A stretch of 51,371 bases of DNA from the NCBI GenBank assembly GCA_024707305.1, contig JANPZZ010000008.1, forward strand, positions 1 to 51,371. Direction: 5' to 3'. This document shows, piece after piece, positions 29,213-38,306 of this stretch (positions are counted from its first letter, which is position 1; every line of letters starts with the position of its first letter). Source of the stretch: Chitinophagaceae bacterium. Lineage in GTDB: Bacteria > Bacteroidota > Bacteroidia > Chitinophagales > Chitinophagaceae. The translations under genes and the position numbers were made by a program. The notes under the pieces were generated by a model. It worked only from the letters and a program-made list of their open reading frames with translations. It did not search any database and had not been told where the DNA came from.

Positions 29213-29722
29213 TTACAGCCTGTTCGAAATGTTCTCTAGTGCAGCATTGTGTTGATATGCCAGATTGCGCCGAATAAACCCTCCCATCAATCGTGCAAAT
29301 GGCCAGGGAAGATTGCCTTCATGCACCCAGGTGATCTCACATTTTCCATTTGTGGTTGGTTTTAGGGTCCACTCATCTTTGCCCGTGCTGGCCCATGGTT
29401 TTTGATAATGAATCAACCAGGAGATCGAATGCTCATTTACCGCAGTTATTTCCATTTTTCCGGTGCCAGTTCTTTTTCCTTTCCAGCTCAACGCGTGTCC
29501 CACCTGTCCTGCACGGCCGGTTATATCTATTTGAATTGTTTCATCGCGTGAGAGCCAGGGATTCCACTCAGCATAATTTTTAAAATCGGAAACAAAAGCT
29601 ACGAGTTGTTGTGTACTACAACTTACTTCACGGGTTCTGCTGAGTTTGAAACTGCCGGGAACGAGTACGGTTAGCAGGAGAAACAACAATAAAAGACCGC
29701 CGAAAATATAGATGATAATCAT
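29213..29722 (-). CDS. SRPBCC-family (START-like) protein with N-terminal membrane anchor
   Basis: 169 residues. Residues 1-25 are a hydrophobic helix (MIIIYIFGGLLLLFLLLTVL). The rest is a SRPBCC fold as in polyketide cyclase/dehydrase-like proteins: FVSDFKNYAEWNPWL near 45 and the ISWLIHYQKPW...DEWTLKP strands, ending with a long C-terminal helix. These proteins bind hydrophobic ligands in a deep pocket; no substrate can be assigned. It lies just after a repeat array and 66 bp from the alpha/beta hydrolase on the same strand. Confidence 0.82.
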   Translation of the reverse strand: MIIIYIFGGLLLLFLLLTVLVPGSFKLSRTREVSCSTQQLVAFVSDFKNYAEWNPWLSRDETIQIDITGRAGQVGHALSWKGKRTGTGKMEITAVNEHSISWLIHYQKPWASTGKDEWTLKPTTNGKCEITWVHEGNLPWPFARLMGGFIRRNLAYQHNAALENISNRL

Positions 29723-29787
29723 TGTAGAATTTTTTAAAGTCTTCCATGCCGAAGATAGCGAATACCTTTATGCTGTAAGTTGAATGA

Positions 29788-30669
29788 TTAGTCTTTATCC
29801 GCCTCCGCGAAGCGGTGGGCTTCATTCGCTACAATTCGCCAGAAACTGTTTTGAAACTTGCGTGAGAAGATTTTGAAGTGCCCGACTTTCTTTGCGTGAT
29901 AATCTTTTGGCCTGTGTTTAATCATGCGTGTACGTGTACCTCGGTAAAGCGCCATCAGGTCGGTAACGGTTTTATCGGTTGCAATGGGATCGTCTTTAAA
30001 ATAATGTACGATATAGGGAACGCGCAACGCATGAAATGCATCTGCAGGAATAGAGCGTCCGAGATGATCACCAAAATAAAACTCACTCCGGCACCAGCGA
30101 CTCCATTGATTGATTACATTTTTCGGAAGATCTTCCATTATACGCAGCTTCTTTAGCGGTGCATAGCCGACGATAGGTGTCACTACAGGATTGATGATAT
30201 ACCACAATACAAAAGCAGAAAGCGAAAAGCGTTTTTTCATTTTCCACCAGGTACCGGTGGAACTGCCAATACCAATTACGGCTTTGAGATGATGATTGTT
30301 ATCGGCAAACCCAATCAATTGCGCGCCAATGCTGTGACCAATCATGATACAGGGCAACTGCGGATAATCTTCCTGCGCAAAGCTGATGGCGGCTTTCATA
30401 TCCAACTGGCCCCAGTCAAGCAACGTTGCATCCATTCCGCGAAGCGACCCATTGCGACTGCCACCTATCCCACGATAATCGTAACTGAGAACATAGAAGC
30501 CTTCGCTGGCCAGGAACTGGCAGAAGTGCGTATAAAATTCTTTCTTAATGGCCGTACCACCCTGGAAAATGATAAAACCAGAAGGCTGGCCTTCCGGTTT
30601 AAATAATGTAGCATTCAGTTTATATCCATCGCTGCAGATTAATTCCATGCGCGTGCCATTGCTCTCCAT
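29788..30669 (-). CDS. Alpha/beta hydrolase
   Basis: 293 residues. Nucleophile elbow GHSIG (Ser near 115, MIGHSIGAQLIGF), oxyanion region IFQGGTAIKKEFY, YDYRGIGGSRNGSL near 65-80, and a possible acid/His near the end (GHFKIFSRKF). This fits the serine-aminopeptidase/lysophospholipase-like branch (COG4757). Cytosolic, no signal peptide. The substrate is unknown. The start at 30669 (MESNGTRMELI) is preceded by about 180 bp up to the divergent dehydrogenase-like gene. Confidence 0.85.
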   Translation of the reverse strand: MESNGTRMELICSDGYKLNATLFKPEGQPSGFIIFQGGTAIKKEFYTHFCQFLASEGFYVLSYDYRGIGGSRNGSLRGMDATLLDWGQLDMKAAISFAQEDYPQLPCIMIGHSIGAQLIGFADNNHHLKAVIGIGSSTGTWWKMKKRFSLSAFVLWYIINPVVTPIVGYAPLKKLRIMEDLPKNVINQWSRWCRSEFYFGDHLGRSIPADAFHALRVPYIVHYFKDDPIATDKTVTDLMALYRGTRTRMIKHRPKDYHAKKVGHFKIFSRKFQNSFWRIVANEAHRFAEADKD

Positions 30670-30792
30670 GGGCGAAAATTACAATGCTTTATTTTCATTT
30701 TCACAGGTGTAAGAAAGAAAGAGTATGTTTTGCATCAATATTTTATAAAAATACCACAAAGGGGTGATGCTATAACAGAAATACTGAAACCG

Positions 30793-30800
30793 TAACTTTA
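30793..30800 (+). promoter_or_regulatory. Possible -7 element (TAACTTTA)
   Basis: Near match to TAnnTTTG, 48 bp before the TTG start of the saccharopine-dehydrogenase-like gene. Confidence 0.25.
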
Positions 30801-30848
30801 CCCGGTTCGGGTTTGTTACAAACGATTGCTTAATAAAACGCTACTCCA

Positions 30849-31982
30849 TTGAAAAGAATAACTGTTTTGGGTGCCGGCATGGTGGGCAGCGCCATTGCTA
30901 AAGATTTATCCACTGCATTTGAAGTGACTTCGGTTGACGTCAACCCCCAAAACCTCCAGGCCATTTCCCTTACGCATCCTTCAATAAAAACCGTTACTGC
31001 CAATTTGCAGCAATACGATTTATATCCGCAACTGCTGGCTGATGCAGACTGGGTAGTGCTGGCCGTTCCGGGCTTTATGGGTTACAAAGCTTTGGAATCG
31101 GTGATTGCTGCTGGAAAGAGCGGCGTGGATATTTCGTTTTTTCCTGAAAATGCATTGCAACTGGATGAGGCCGCAAAAAAAGCAAACGTGACCATCATCA
31201 CCGATTGCGGCGTGGCGCCGGGAATGAGCAACTTTATTGTAGGTCGATACAATGAAGAAATGAAGATTGAACGATTCCTGTGTTATGTGGGCGGTTTACC
31301 AAAAGAACGAAAGCCTCCATTTCAATACAAGGCGCCCTTCTCACCGATTGATGTGCTTGAAGAATATACGCGCCCTGCGCGACTAAAAGAAGCGGGACGG
31401 ATCGTTACCAAACCTGCATTAAGCGACCGCGAAATATTAAGTTTTGACAAAGTGGGTGAACTGGAAGCGTTTAACACCGATGGTTTGCGATCGCTTATTT
31501 ACACGCTGCCTCATATTCCCGAAATGTTGGAGAAAACGCTGCGTTATCCCGGACATATTGAACTGATCATTGCCTTGCAACAAGCAGGATTTTTTAATAC
31601 AGAACCCGTAAATGCAGCCGGCCAGTTGGTTAAGCCTATGGATGTGACTACAACATTGTTACTTGACAAATGGAAGCTCGAACCCAACGAACCGGAGTTC
31701 ACCGTGATGCGGGTGGTGGTGGAAGGAGAAGGTAAGAAGGTTGAATATAGTCTCTACGACGAATATGATGTTGTTAGCAGCATCAGCTCCATGGCACGCA
31801 CAACAGGTTATACCTGTGCGGCCGCCATGCATTTACTAAATAATGGAATGTTTACGCAGAAGGGAGTCTTTCCACCAGAACTCGTGGGTAGCAATGAAAA
31901 GAATTTCGATTTTGTGATCAGTTATTTGAAAGAAAGAAATGTGAATTGGACAAAACGGATTTCAATGATGGATGTGAAATAA
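30849..31982 (+). CDS. Saccharopine dehydrogenase-family protein (lysine dehydrogenase-like)
   Basis: 377 residues in one frame, starting at TTG (KRITVLGAGMVG). The N-terminal Rossmann fold has GAGMVG at 8-13 and an acidic end of strand 2 (SVDVNPQNL), suiting NAD. The catalytic domain contains TDCGVAPGMSN near 118-128, and the C-terminal domain is of saccharopine dehydrogenase type with LRYPGHIELI. These features fit lysine 6-dehydrogenase or saccharopine reductase-like enzymes of amino-acid breakdown. The exact substrate is not fixed. A strong terminator follows. Confidence 0.83.
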   Translation: MKRITVLGAGMVGSAIAKDLSTAFEVTSVDVNPQNLQAISLTHPSIKTVTANLQQYDLYPQLLADADWVVLAVPGFMGYKALESVIAAGKSGVDISFFPENALQLDEAAKKANVTIITDCGVAPGMSNFIVGRYNEEMKIERFLCYVGGLPKERKPPFQYKAPFSPIDVLEEYTRPARLKEAGRIVTKPALSDREILSFDKVGELEAFNTDGLRSLIYTLPHIPEMLEKTLRYPGHIELIIALQQAGFFNTEPVNAAGQLVKPMDVTTTLLLDKWKLEPNEPEFTVMRVVVEGEGKKVEYSLYDEYDVVSSISSMARTTGYTCAAAMHLLNNGMFTQKGVFPPELVGSNEKNFDFVISYLKERNVNWTKRISMMDVK

Positions 31983-31985
31983 AAC

Positions 31986-32018
31986 AAAACGCCGATGAGA
32001 TTTTTCACCGGCGTTTTT
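31986..32018. terminator. Rho-independent terminator
   Basis: AAAACGCCG (31986-31994) pairs with CGGCGTTTT (32009-32017), 14-base loop. It ends the dehydrogenase-like gene and, with A-rich 5' flank, may also work for the convergent nfu gene. Confidence 0.85.
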
Positions 32019-32051
32019 GATATGGTTTGCCTGCAAAAGGCCCTTAGTTTA

Positions 32052-32648
32052 TTATTCAGCTTCGGCAACTACTTCTTTCACTTCAGGAATCATACGTTTC
32101 ATCATTCCTTCAATGCCGGCCTTCAGTGTAATCATGCTGCTGGGGCAACCACTGCAGGCGCCTTGCATACTCAGGTTAACGGTTCCTTCAGAATAACTCT
32201 TGAACTGAATAGCGCCGCCATCCATTTCTACTGCGGGGCGAACGTAGTTATCGAGCAGTTCTTTAATGCGTTTTACCACGTCATCGTCATCAGCTGCTAC
32301 TTCGTTGCTGCTGGCGGGGCGAACGGCAGCCAGTTCTTCCTCGTTTACAACAGGCTTGCCTTCTTCCAGGTAATCTTTCAGAAACTGACGGATACTTGGA
32401 ATTACATCCTGCCAGTCTGTTTCGGTGGTTTTTGTAAGCGTTACAAAGTTGCTGGCAACAAAAACCGCTTTTATAAAGGGGAAACCAAACAGTTCGGTAG
32501 CCAGCGGCGAAGGTTTCGCGCTTTCAGCATCGGGGAAGTCAACACTTTTACCGGGATAGAGTAGTTTGTTGGCAACAAACTTCATTGTTTCCGGATTGGG
32601 TGTCATCTCCGTATAAATGCTGATCATGGGGTTTCCAGTCTTAATCAT
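32052..32648 (-). CDS. NifU-family Fe-S carrier (Nfu type)
   Basis: 198 residues. The N-terminal Nfu/NifU-N domain (residues 8-95) has TPNPETMKFV and LFGFPFIKAVFV. The C-terminal NifU domain (about 120-190) has VRPAVEMDGGAIQF and the cluster-binding CxxC in GACSGCPSS. It carries 4Fe-4S clusters to target enzymes such as NadA. The tail is acidic (EVKEVVAEAE). Translation may start at MISIYTEMTPNPE, 7 residues later. It is convergent with the dehydrogenase-like gene across a terminator. Confidence 0.92.
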   Translation of the reverse strand: MIKTGNPMISIYTEMTPNPETMKFVANKLLYPGKSVDFPDAESAKPSPLATELFGFPFIKAVFVASNFVTLTKTTETDWQDVIPSIRQFLKDYLEEGKPVVNEEELAAVRPASSNEVAADDDDVVKRIKELLDNYVRPAVEMDGGAIQFKSYSEGTVNLSMQGACSGCPSSMITLKAGIEGMMKRMIPEVKEVVAEAE

Positions 32649-32686
32649 AGTTCAAAATTTAAAGGCGTGTTCGAAAAGCGCCGCTG

Positions 32687-32694
32687 CAAAATTA
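32687..32694 (-). promoter_or_regulatory. Possible -7 element (TAATTTTG) for nfu
   Basis: Exact TAnnTTTG match on the minus strand, 38 bp upstream of the nfu start at 32648. Confidence 0.4.
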
Positions 32695-32728
32695 ACAAGA
32701 AAAAGATGGCTAATGTTCAGCGTCTTTA

Positions 32729-33479
32729 TTATTCCCTGAAACGGCCGGTTTTTTTCAGGAAACGGATGAAGATGTAAAGCAATAAAAGTACTCCCAGAAC
32801 TATGCCAATCAATAGGTTACGACGATCGGTATCCCCCCCCGTGAGTTGCGGGTAATTAAGCAACAGGAGCAGGCTGATGCCTACCAGCCAGATAAACTGC
32901 GTGGTATGTTCTTTTAATATCCAGCGTTTCCAGTTAAATTCCATACTGCTGAGCGTGCCCCCCAGGCCCGAGAAACGCGGCCACCAACGGTTTACATCTT
33001 TACAATAATCGTCGTATCCAGCGCCAAATTTGCCCCGCAGAAAATTTTCTTCAGCTAATACGATTGCCTGGTAAATGAAAAGAAAGATGGGAATTACGAT
33101 GGCCACATATACCAGTGAATTGGCAAGAATGCCCACCCCCCAGCAACATCAGGATGTTGCCAACATAAAGTGGGTTACGCACATGCCTGAATATTCCTTC
33201 TGTCACCAAACCTTCCGCATAAGGCTTTCCACCTTTTCCACCCCGAACAATATAAGCGAGACCAATGGTAGCACCGCGGATGAGTTGACCAGCTACCGTT
33301 GTTACTAAACCAATGACGATGGGCCAGAGATAATAATTTTCGCCGCCGGTTTCCGGTCCAATTATCGGCCATGATGGAATAAACAACGCCGCATAAAACA
33401 GAATGAAAATCCAGTTGCGGTATTTAAAGAAGAAGTTACCAATGGCGATCATGAAAAACGGTTTGGTTTGATTGCGCAT
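32729..33479 (-). CDS. Isoprenylcysteine carboxyl methyltransferase-like membrane protein, one frameshift
   Basis: About 250 residues with five or more membrane helices. The conserved RHVRNPLYVGN motif and the following hydrophobic pair, then FGAGYDDYCKDVNRWWPR (the E/Y-x-x-Y-x-x-x-V-x-R-W-P pattern), are those of the ICMT/PEMT-like methyltransferase superfamily, which methylates lipids or small molecules at the membrane. The frame breaks at the C6 run 33136-33141 and one base joins NILMLLG to GILANSLVYVA. Met at 33479 (MRNQTKPFF) is a likely start, but MIAIGNFFFKY is another. The C terminus (last about 50 residues) has two further helices. Confidence 0.8.
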
Positions 33480-33553
33480 TGTTGCAACACAAGGTTTCAC
33501 GCAGCGCTTGGTTGAGATTTATTGATAGGTGAAACTGGAATCTATCCCCGGGA

Positions 33554-34280
33554 TTATTTTACAGCAATCAGTCCTGCGAAATTGTACCACTTCAGAAAAA
33601 ACTTCGCAGTGAGAAAATCCCTCATTGCGCAGCATTGTAATGTTTTCACTGAGTTTATAAGGTACTAAAACATTCTCCAGCGCTTCACGCTTTTGGGAAA
33701 TCTCCAGTTCACTATAATGGTTGCGGCGCTTGTAGTTGTAGTAATATTCAATGAAGTCGCGATTAAAACGACTTTCTTCTGCAAGAATTTTTTCTATAAG
33801 AATTAATATACCGCCGGGGCGAAGCCCTTTGTAGATATCCCTTATCACACGGGATCTGTTCATAGGACGCACAAATTGCAATGTCAAACAAAGTACAACC
33901 ACCGACGCGTTGTCGATAACGACACCCTGGTTCAGGTCTGCAGTTCGCAGTTCGTATGGTCTGTTGAAACCAACTTCAATTAGTTTGGTTTTACATTTAT
34001 CCAACATCTCGCGCGATTCGTCGATGCCAACGAAACGAATGCCAGGTTTTACCATGGTGTCCATACCGATCATTGTAGTTCCGGTTGAACAACCGAGATC
34101 GTAAACATCAGAACCTTCTACGGCGTGGTCGGCAGCAATTTCTGCCATCATTCTTTGCATCTCGCCGTAATAAGGAACAGAGCGGTTAACCATGTCGTCA
34201 AAGACATTGGCCACACTTGCTCCAAACTTAAAATCACTTGCCTTTTCTATCTCTCCTTTAAAAACCTCATCTTTGCCCAT
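33554..34280 (-). CDS. cmoA: Carboxy-SAM synthase CmoA, one frameshift
   Basis: Makes carboxy-S-adenosylmethionine from SAM and prephenate, used to modify U34 of tRNAs. Strong family match: VFDDMVNRSVPYY, YDLGCSTGTT (SAM motif I), LTLQFV, GLRPGGILILIEK, and YSELEISQKREALENVLVPY. The main frame ends in ...SEVVQFRRTDCCK. One base less in the A6 run (plus strand 33596-33601) gives the typical end EVFLKWYNFAGLIAVK, stopping at 33554, for 241 residues against 247 in E. coli. The partner cmoB is not in the window. Confidence 0.93.
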
Positions 34281-34390
34281 CGCTTATCAAGGGTATTTAG
34301 TGAATCGTAAGTTACTCTATTTTAATAGATTATCAAATAAACTTTGCTTCAAAAGTTAAACTGGAGAGCAAAACCTAAGAAGATAAACAC

Positions 34391-34750
34391 ATGAGAAAAA
34401 TATATCATCTGGCAACCTGTACCACCTGTCAGGCCATTTTCCGCGATACGGGAATTGCAAAGAAGGGTTTTGAAATGCAGGATATCAAAACAGAATACAT
34501 AACACCAGCGCAGATCGATGAAATGAAAAAACTTTCAGGCAGTTATGAATCGCTTTTCAGCCGCCGCGCTATCAGGTATCGCGAATTGGGATTAAAAGAA
34601 AAATCCCTTTGCGAAACAGATTACCGCAATTTGATTCTCGATGAATATACATTCCTGAAACGGCCGGTTGTAATTATCGACAACCAGATCTTTATTGGCA
34701 GTGAAAAGAAAACCATTGAAGCTTTAAAGCAGGCACTGGCGCGTATGTAA
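34391..34750 (+). CDS. ArsC/Spx-like thioredoxin-fold protein
   Basis: 119 residues. Redox motif C10-T-T-C13 near the N terminus. The family's RxxxR pattern appears as FSRRAIRYRELGLKEK in the middle, followed by FLKRPVVIIDNQIFIG. Either an arsenate-reductase-like oxidoreductase or an Spx-like regulator. The CxxC at the N terminus resembles Spx/MgsR as well as YffB-type proteins. There are no ars genes nearby. Convergent with the MFS gene, 7 bp apart. Confidence 0.8.
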   Translation: MRKIYHLATCTTCQAIFRDTGIAKKGFEMQDIKTEYITPAQIDEMKKLSGSYESLFSRRAIRYRELGLKEKSLCETDYRNLILDEYTFLKRPVVIIDNQIFIGSEKKTIEALKQALARM

Positions 34751-34757
34751 AAGCTTT

Positions 34758-35982
34758 CTAATGCTCAGCAACATGTAGCTTTTTGCGAAGAAACCGCCAT
34801 GCAATCAGCACGCTCGCCAACATTAAAATTCCTCCCAGGAAAAAATGAATGCCGGGGAAATACATGGGTGCACGTGTGCTGGTAAAATAATCGAACAGTC
34901 CATTCATTAATGGCGGACCGATAATTGTAGCCAGGCTCATGAGGCTTGTAAGTGCGCCCTGCAGTTCGCCCTGTTCGTTGGGCGGCACCAGTCCGGCGAT
35001 AATACTTTGCAAAGAAGGCCCGGCAATACCACCAAGGCAATAAGGAATCAGGAATACAAACATCATCCAGGTTTCGCTGGCGAAAGCCATTAACACCAAC
35101 CCCGCGGCATAAAGCGTGAGACCCAGATAGGCGCTGCGTTCATTACCCAGACGCGGGTTTACCACACGGGTTAGGCCGCCCTGAACCAGGCCGACCAACA
35201 ATCCAACAACAGCTAGACTGATCCCCACCATTTTTGAGTTCCATTCAAAACGGTGCATGGTAAAGAAACTCCACGTAGCCTGTACCGCCTGTGCGCCGAG
35301 ATAAACTAAGAAGAAAGACATGGCGAGGCCGCGGATGACGGGGTGTTTGAATATGAAAAGAAGTGAACCCACAGGATTGGCTTTTGCCCACTGAAAGGGG
35401 CGCCTTTTTTTCCTTTGGCAGCGATTCGGGTAAAATGAAGTAACCGTACAGACAGTTGAGCAGGCATAATCCCGCTGCAGCAAAAAATGGCGCGCGTGTA
35501 CCCCAACCCGAAAGCAAACCGCCCAGCGCCGGCCCGATGATAAATCCTATACCAAATGCAGCCCCAATGAGCCCGAAGTTTTTAGCACGCGTTTCAGGGG
35601 TACTCACGTCGGCGATATAAGCGGCCGCAGTCGTAAAACTCGCACCCGTTATTCCCGCGATAACGCGACCAACAAAAAGCCATCCATAAGAGGGAGCAAG
35701 AGCCAGGAATACATAATCGATACCAAAGCCCAACAGTGAAAGCAGCAAAACCGGTCTTCGTCCGTAACGATCGCTGAGATTACCAATTACCGGTGCAAAC
35801 ACAAACTGCACAATGGCATAAACCGTGAGCAGCAAAGCGCCATAAGTGCTGGCTTCACTGATAGAAATGCCTTTTAATTCTACCAGGAGAGTGGGCATTA
35901 CCGGTATAATAAGACCCCACCCCATTACATCAATTAACAGGGTAATGAAGATAAAACCGATGGCAGCTTTACGATCAATCAT
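34758..35982 (-). CDS. Tet-type major facilitator efflux transporter, one frameshift
   Basis: About 405 residues, 12 membrane helices, like TetA-class drug/H+ antiporters. MFS signature after helix 2: [17 protein letters not shown], with [15 protein letters not shown] in helix 4-5 and [11 protein letters not shown] in helix 5, and helix 7-12 after the break. The frame breaks at the T7 run 35405-35411, in the central loop ([21 protein letters not shown]). Met at 35982 ([12 protein letters not shown]) is a better start than the upstream TTG. The substrate is unknown; Tet-class homologues are common in Bacteroidota and often not true tetracycline pumps. Confidence 0.88.
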
Positions 35983-36112
35983 AAACGGTTCGTTGTACTT
36001 ATCACGCAAAATTGCCGGAAATTTTATGACCAGTTGTTAGTTTTTTAGAAACAGGCATGTTTTTGGAAATATATATTAACATTTCAGGGCAATTTTGCAG
36101 ATTGCTATGTTC

Positions 36113-36120
36113 TATATTTG
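36113..36120 (+). promoter_or_regulatory. Possible -7 element (TATATTTG) for the OmpA lipoprotein gene
   Basis: Exact TAnnTTTG match, 75 bp before the ATG at 36195, in the A/T-rich gap between divergent MFS and OmpA genes. Confidence 0.45.
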
Positions 36121-36194
36121 CGGTTTGACTGCCGCACATACCTTGCAGTTAAGGCTTTATAAATTATAATTTGTTCAACTCAAAACCAGGTGCA

Positions 36195-37065
36195 ATGAAT
36201 ATTAAACAAGTCATTCTTCCCGCTTTTACCGCGGTACTGCTTACCTCATGTGTAAGTTCAAAAAAATATAAACAGGCGCAGGCTGACTATGCCACCCTGC
36301 AATCGCAAAACACCAGCCTCCAGGGTAATCTGAATGATTGTACAACAGAAAAGAATGCGCTGGCTACAGCAAAATCAAACCTGGAAAGCGAAATCGCTGG
36401 CCTCAACAAACAAATTGATTTGCTGAAACAAAACAATACACAGGCGCTGAAGCAACTGGAAGACCTGAGTGTAATCAGCTCTGCTCAGGCAGAAAGCATC
36501 AAACGTTCGATGGAAAATATTGGTGCAAAGGATAATTATATTCAAACATTGCAACAACAAATGGCGCGCAAAGATTCTCTCAACATGGCACTGGTGATGA
36601 ACCTGAAAGGTGCTATTGGAAATCTTGACGACCAGGATATCAATATCAAAGTAGATAAAGGTGTGGTGTATATCGACATCAGCGATAAGCTGCTTTTCAA
36701 ATCTGCGAAGTTTGAAGTAACTCCCCAGGCAAAAAGAAGTATTGGGTAAAGTAGCGGCCGTTCTGAAAAATCAACCTGACATCGAGTTTATGGTTGAAGG
36801 CCATACCGATAATGTTCCTTACCGTGGATCAGGCAATGTGGTAGACAACTGGGATCTGAGTGTGAAGCGCGCAACTTCAGTTGTTCGTATTCTGCAAGAT
36901 CAATACGGATTGGATCCCGCTAAAATGGCTGCTGCCGGCCGTGGCGAATACAAACCCGTTGCAGAGAACTCAACTGCAGACGGTAAAGCACAGAACCGCC
37001 GTACAAGAATCGTTATCCTGCCACAGCTGGACCAGTTCTTCAAACTGCTGGAACCTAAACAATAA
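36195..37065 (+). CDS. OmpA-family lipoprotein with coiled coil, one frameshift
   Basis: About 290 residues. Lipoprotein signal with Cys19 (VLLTSCVSS). Residues about 30-130 form a coiled coil. The C-terminal OmpA/MotB domain (about 170-285) binds peptidoglycan: VEGHTDNVPY, WDLSVKRATSVVRIL, NRRTRIVILP. It probably ties the outer membrane to the cell wall. The frame breaks at the A5 run 36731-36735; one A fewer changes QAKRSIG to QAKEVLGKVAAVL, the expected domain entry. A strong terminator follows. Confidence 0.92.
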
Positions 37066-37098
37066 ATTATTCAGCGATAGTTTACCCGAATGGGTAAT

Positions 37099-37134
37099 AA
37101 AAACGCCACTGTTACAAAGCAGTGGCGTTTTTTA
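37099..37134 (+). terminator. Rho-independent terminator
   Basis: AAACGCCACTG (37101-37111) pairs with CAGTGGCGTTT (37120-37130), 8-base loop, followed by T-rich sequence. It ends the OmpA gene. Confidence 0.92.
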
Positions 37135-37149
37135 TCATGAAAAAATTTG

Positions 37150-37650
37150 TCAGATTGTTTCCGGAGTAAGTTCTTCAAATACCCCTGTTTGTTTATTCTT
37201 TCTCACATTATGGGCGTGGAAAAAGCGACCATTCATAGCTACGTAAACACCGTGCGGCAATGTTTGCGCAAATGCAAGCGCGCTTCCCAGGTTGAAGAGT
37301 CCATCGGAGCTACCAAACTTGATAGGGATCATGGCGCCGGTTAATACGACGGTTTTGTTCTTTACTTTTTCCGATAAAATGCGGGCAGTTTCCGACATGG
37401 TATCGGTACCGTGTGTGATAATAATTTTGTCTTCATCGGCCTGTATACATTGATGCGCAATCAGCTCGCGGTCTTCTTCTGTCATTTCAAGACTGTCGAT
37501 CATCATGAGTGTGCGGATTTCCACCTTCAGCCGGCAGCGACCCATTTCAAGCAGGTCGTGCATATGAGTATCTTTAAAATACAATTCACCATTCAGCTCA
37601 TTGTATTCCTTATCGAAAGTACCGCCTGTAATAAAAATCCGGATTGACAT
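37150..37650 (-). CDS. Single-domain asparaginase-like protein
   Basis: 166 residues equal to the N-terminal catalytic domain of L-asparaginases only. Both threonine motifs are present: ITGGTFDKEY at residues 7-16 and THGTDTMSETA near 80. VVLTGAMIP near 101 also fits. The usual C-terminal domain (about 130 residues, which closes the active site of the tetramer) is missing, and a terminator lies just beyond the stop, so the short form looks natural. Short stand-alone versions occur in Bacteroidota with no proven activity. It is divergent from the Fe-S gene across a 170-bp gap. Confidence 0.82.
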   Translation of the reverse strand: MSIRIFITGGTFDKEYNELNGELYFKDTHMHDLLEMGRCRLKVEIRTLMMIDSLEMTEEDRELIAHQCIQADEDKIIITHGTDTMSETARILSEKVKNKTVVLTGAMIPIKFGSSDGLFNLGSALAFAQTLPHGVYVAMNGRFFHAHNVRKNKQTGVFEELTPETI

Positions 37651-37820
37651 AACAACTCAATTTCACGCAAATGTAAGGGACGACAGAGTTTTAACTTCGA
37701 AAATAAAAGTATAGCACAACCCGCTTGTACAGGTTACGGGATGTAATGAGTGTATAACATACTGATGCCTCACGATATTTCATTACTTTAGAAATCTGAT
37801 TCAAATTAAAAAAGTTGAAC

Positions 37821-38261
37821 ATGGAAAAGGACATCACCAAAAAATATACAAACGGGGAAGTAACGATTGTGTGGAAACCTGGTGCATGCATTCATAGTGC
37901 GCTTTGCTGGAAAGGTGCAACCGGCCTGCCGGAAGTATTTAACCCAAAAATCAGACCCTGGATTAACCCCGAAGGGGCTCCAACCGAGCGGATGGTGGAG
38001 CAGGTGAAGAAATGTCCCAGCGGAGCGCTGAGTTTTTATTATAATAAAGAAGAAAAAGATGGAAATACGGAAGTGGTGACAGATACAACAGTAGAAGTGA
38101 GTCCCAATGGTCCATTACTGGTTTACGGCAACATCACGATTAAAGACGGCACCGGTGCAGAAACAAAGCGCCATAAGGTTACTGCATTGTGTCGCTGTGG
38201 GCACTCACAAAACAAACCTTATTGCGACGGTGCGCATGTGAGGAATGGATTTAAAGGATAA
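37821..38261 (+). CDS. Double Fe-S protein: YjdI-type domain plus CDGSH domain
   Basis: 146 residues from ATG 37821 (a TTG 6 bp earlier is also open). N-terminal domain (Fer4_19/YjdI): C23, C29 and C65 in GACIHSALCW and KKCPSGAL, with PWINPEGAP between, likely a divergent 4Fe-4S site. C-terminal CDGSH domain: C124, C126, C135 and H139 in CRCGHSQNKPYCDGAH, giving the usual 3Cys-1His 2Fe-2S cluster. Two clusters in one small protein suggest electron transfer or redox sensing. The partner is unknown. The next gene (M28 peptidase) starts 45 bp later. Confidence 0.88.
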   Translation: MEKDITKKYTNGEVTIVWKPGACIHSALCWKGATGLPEVFNPKIRPWINPEGAPTERMVEQVKKCPSGALSFYYNKEEKDGNTEVVTDTTVEVSPNGPLLVYGNITIKDGTGAETKRHKVTALCRCGHSQNKPYCDGAHVRNGFKG

Positions 38262-38306
38262 CAACGAGGAGCATTTTTAAAATTCAATCAACTAAAATTT
38301 ATAAGG

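Noticed and set aside
31995..32564. Open frame of 189 codons on the plus strand
   Set aside because: Opposite nfu, which is strongly supported by its CxxC motif and conserved N-terminal domain.
34391..35982. Arsenic or tetracycline resistance island
   Set aside because: The ArsC/Spx-like and Tet-type MFS genes are convergent neighbours, with no ars operon, tetX, integrase or direct repeats. Both families are common chromosomal genes in this group.
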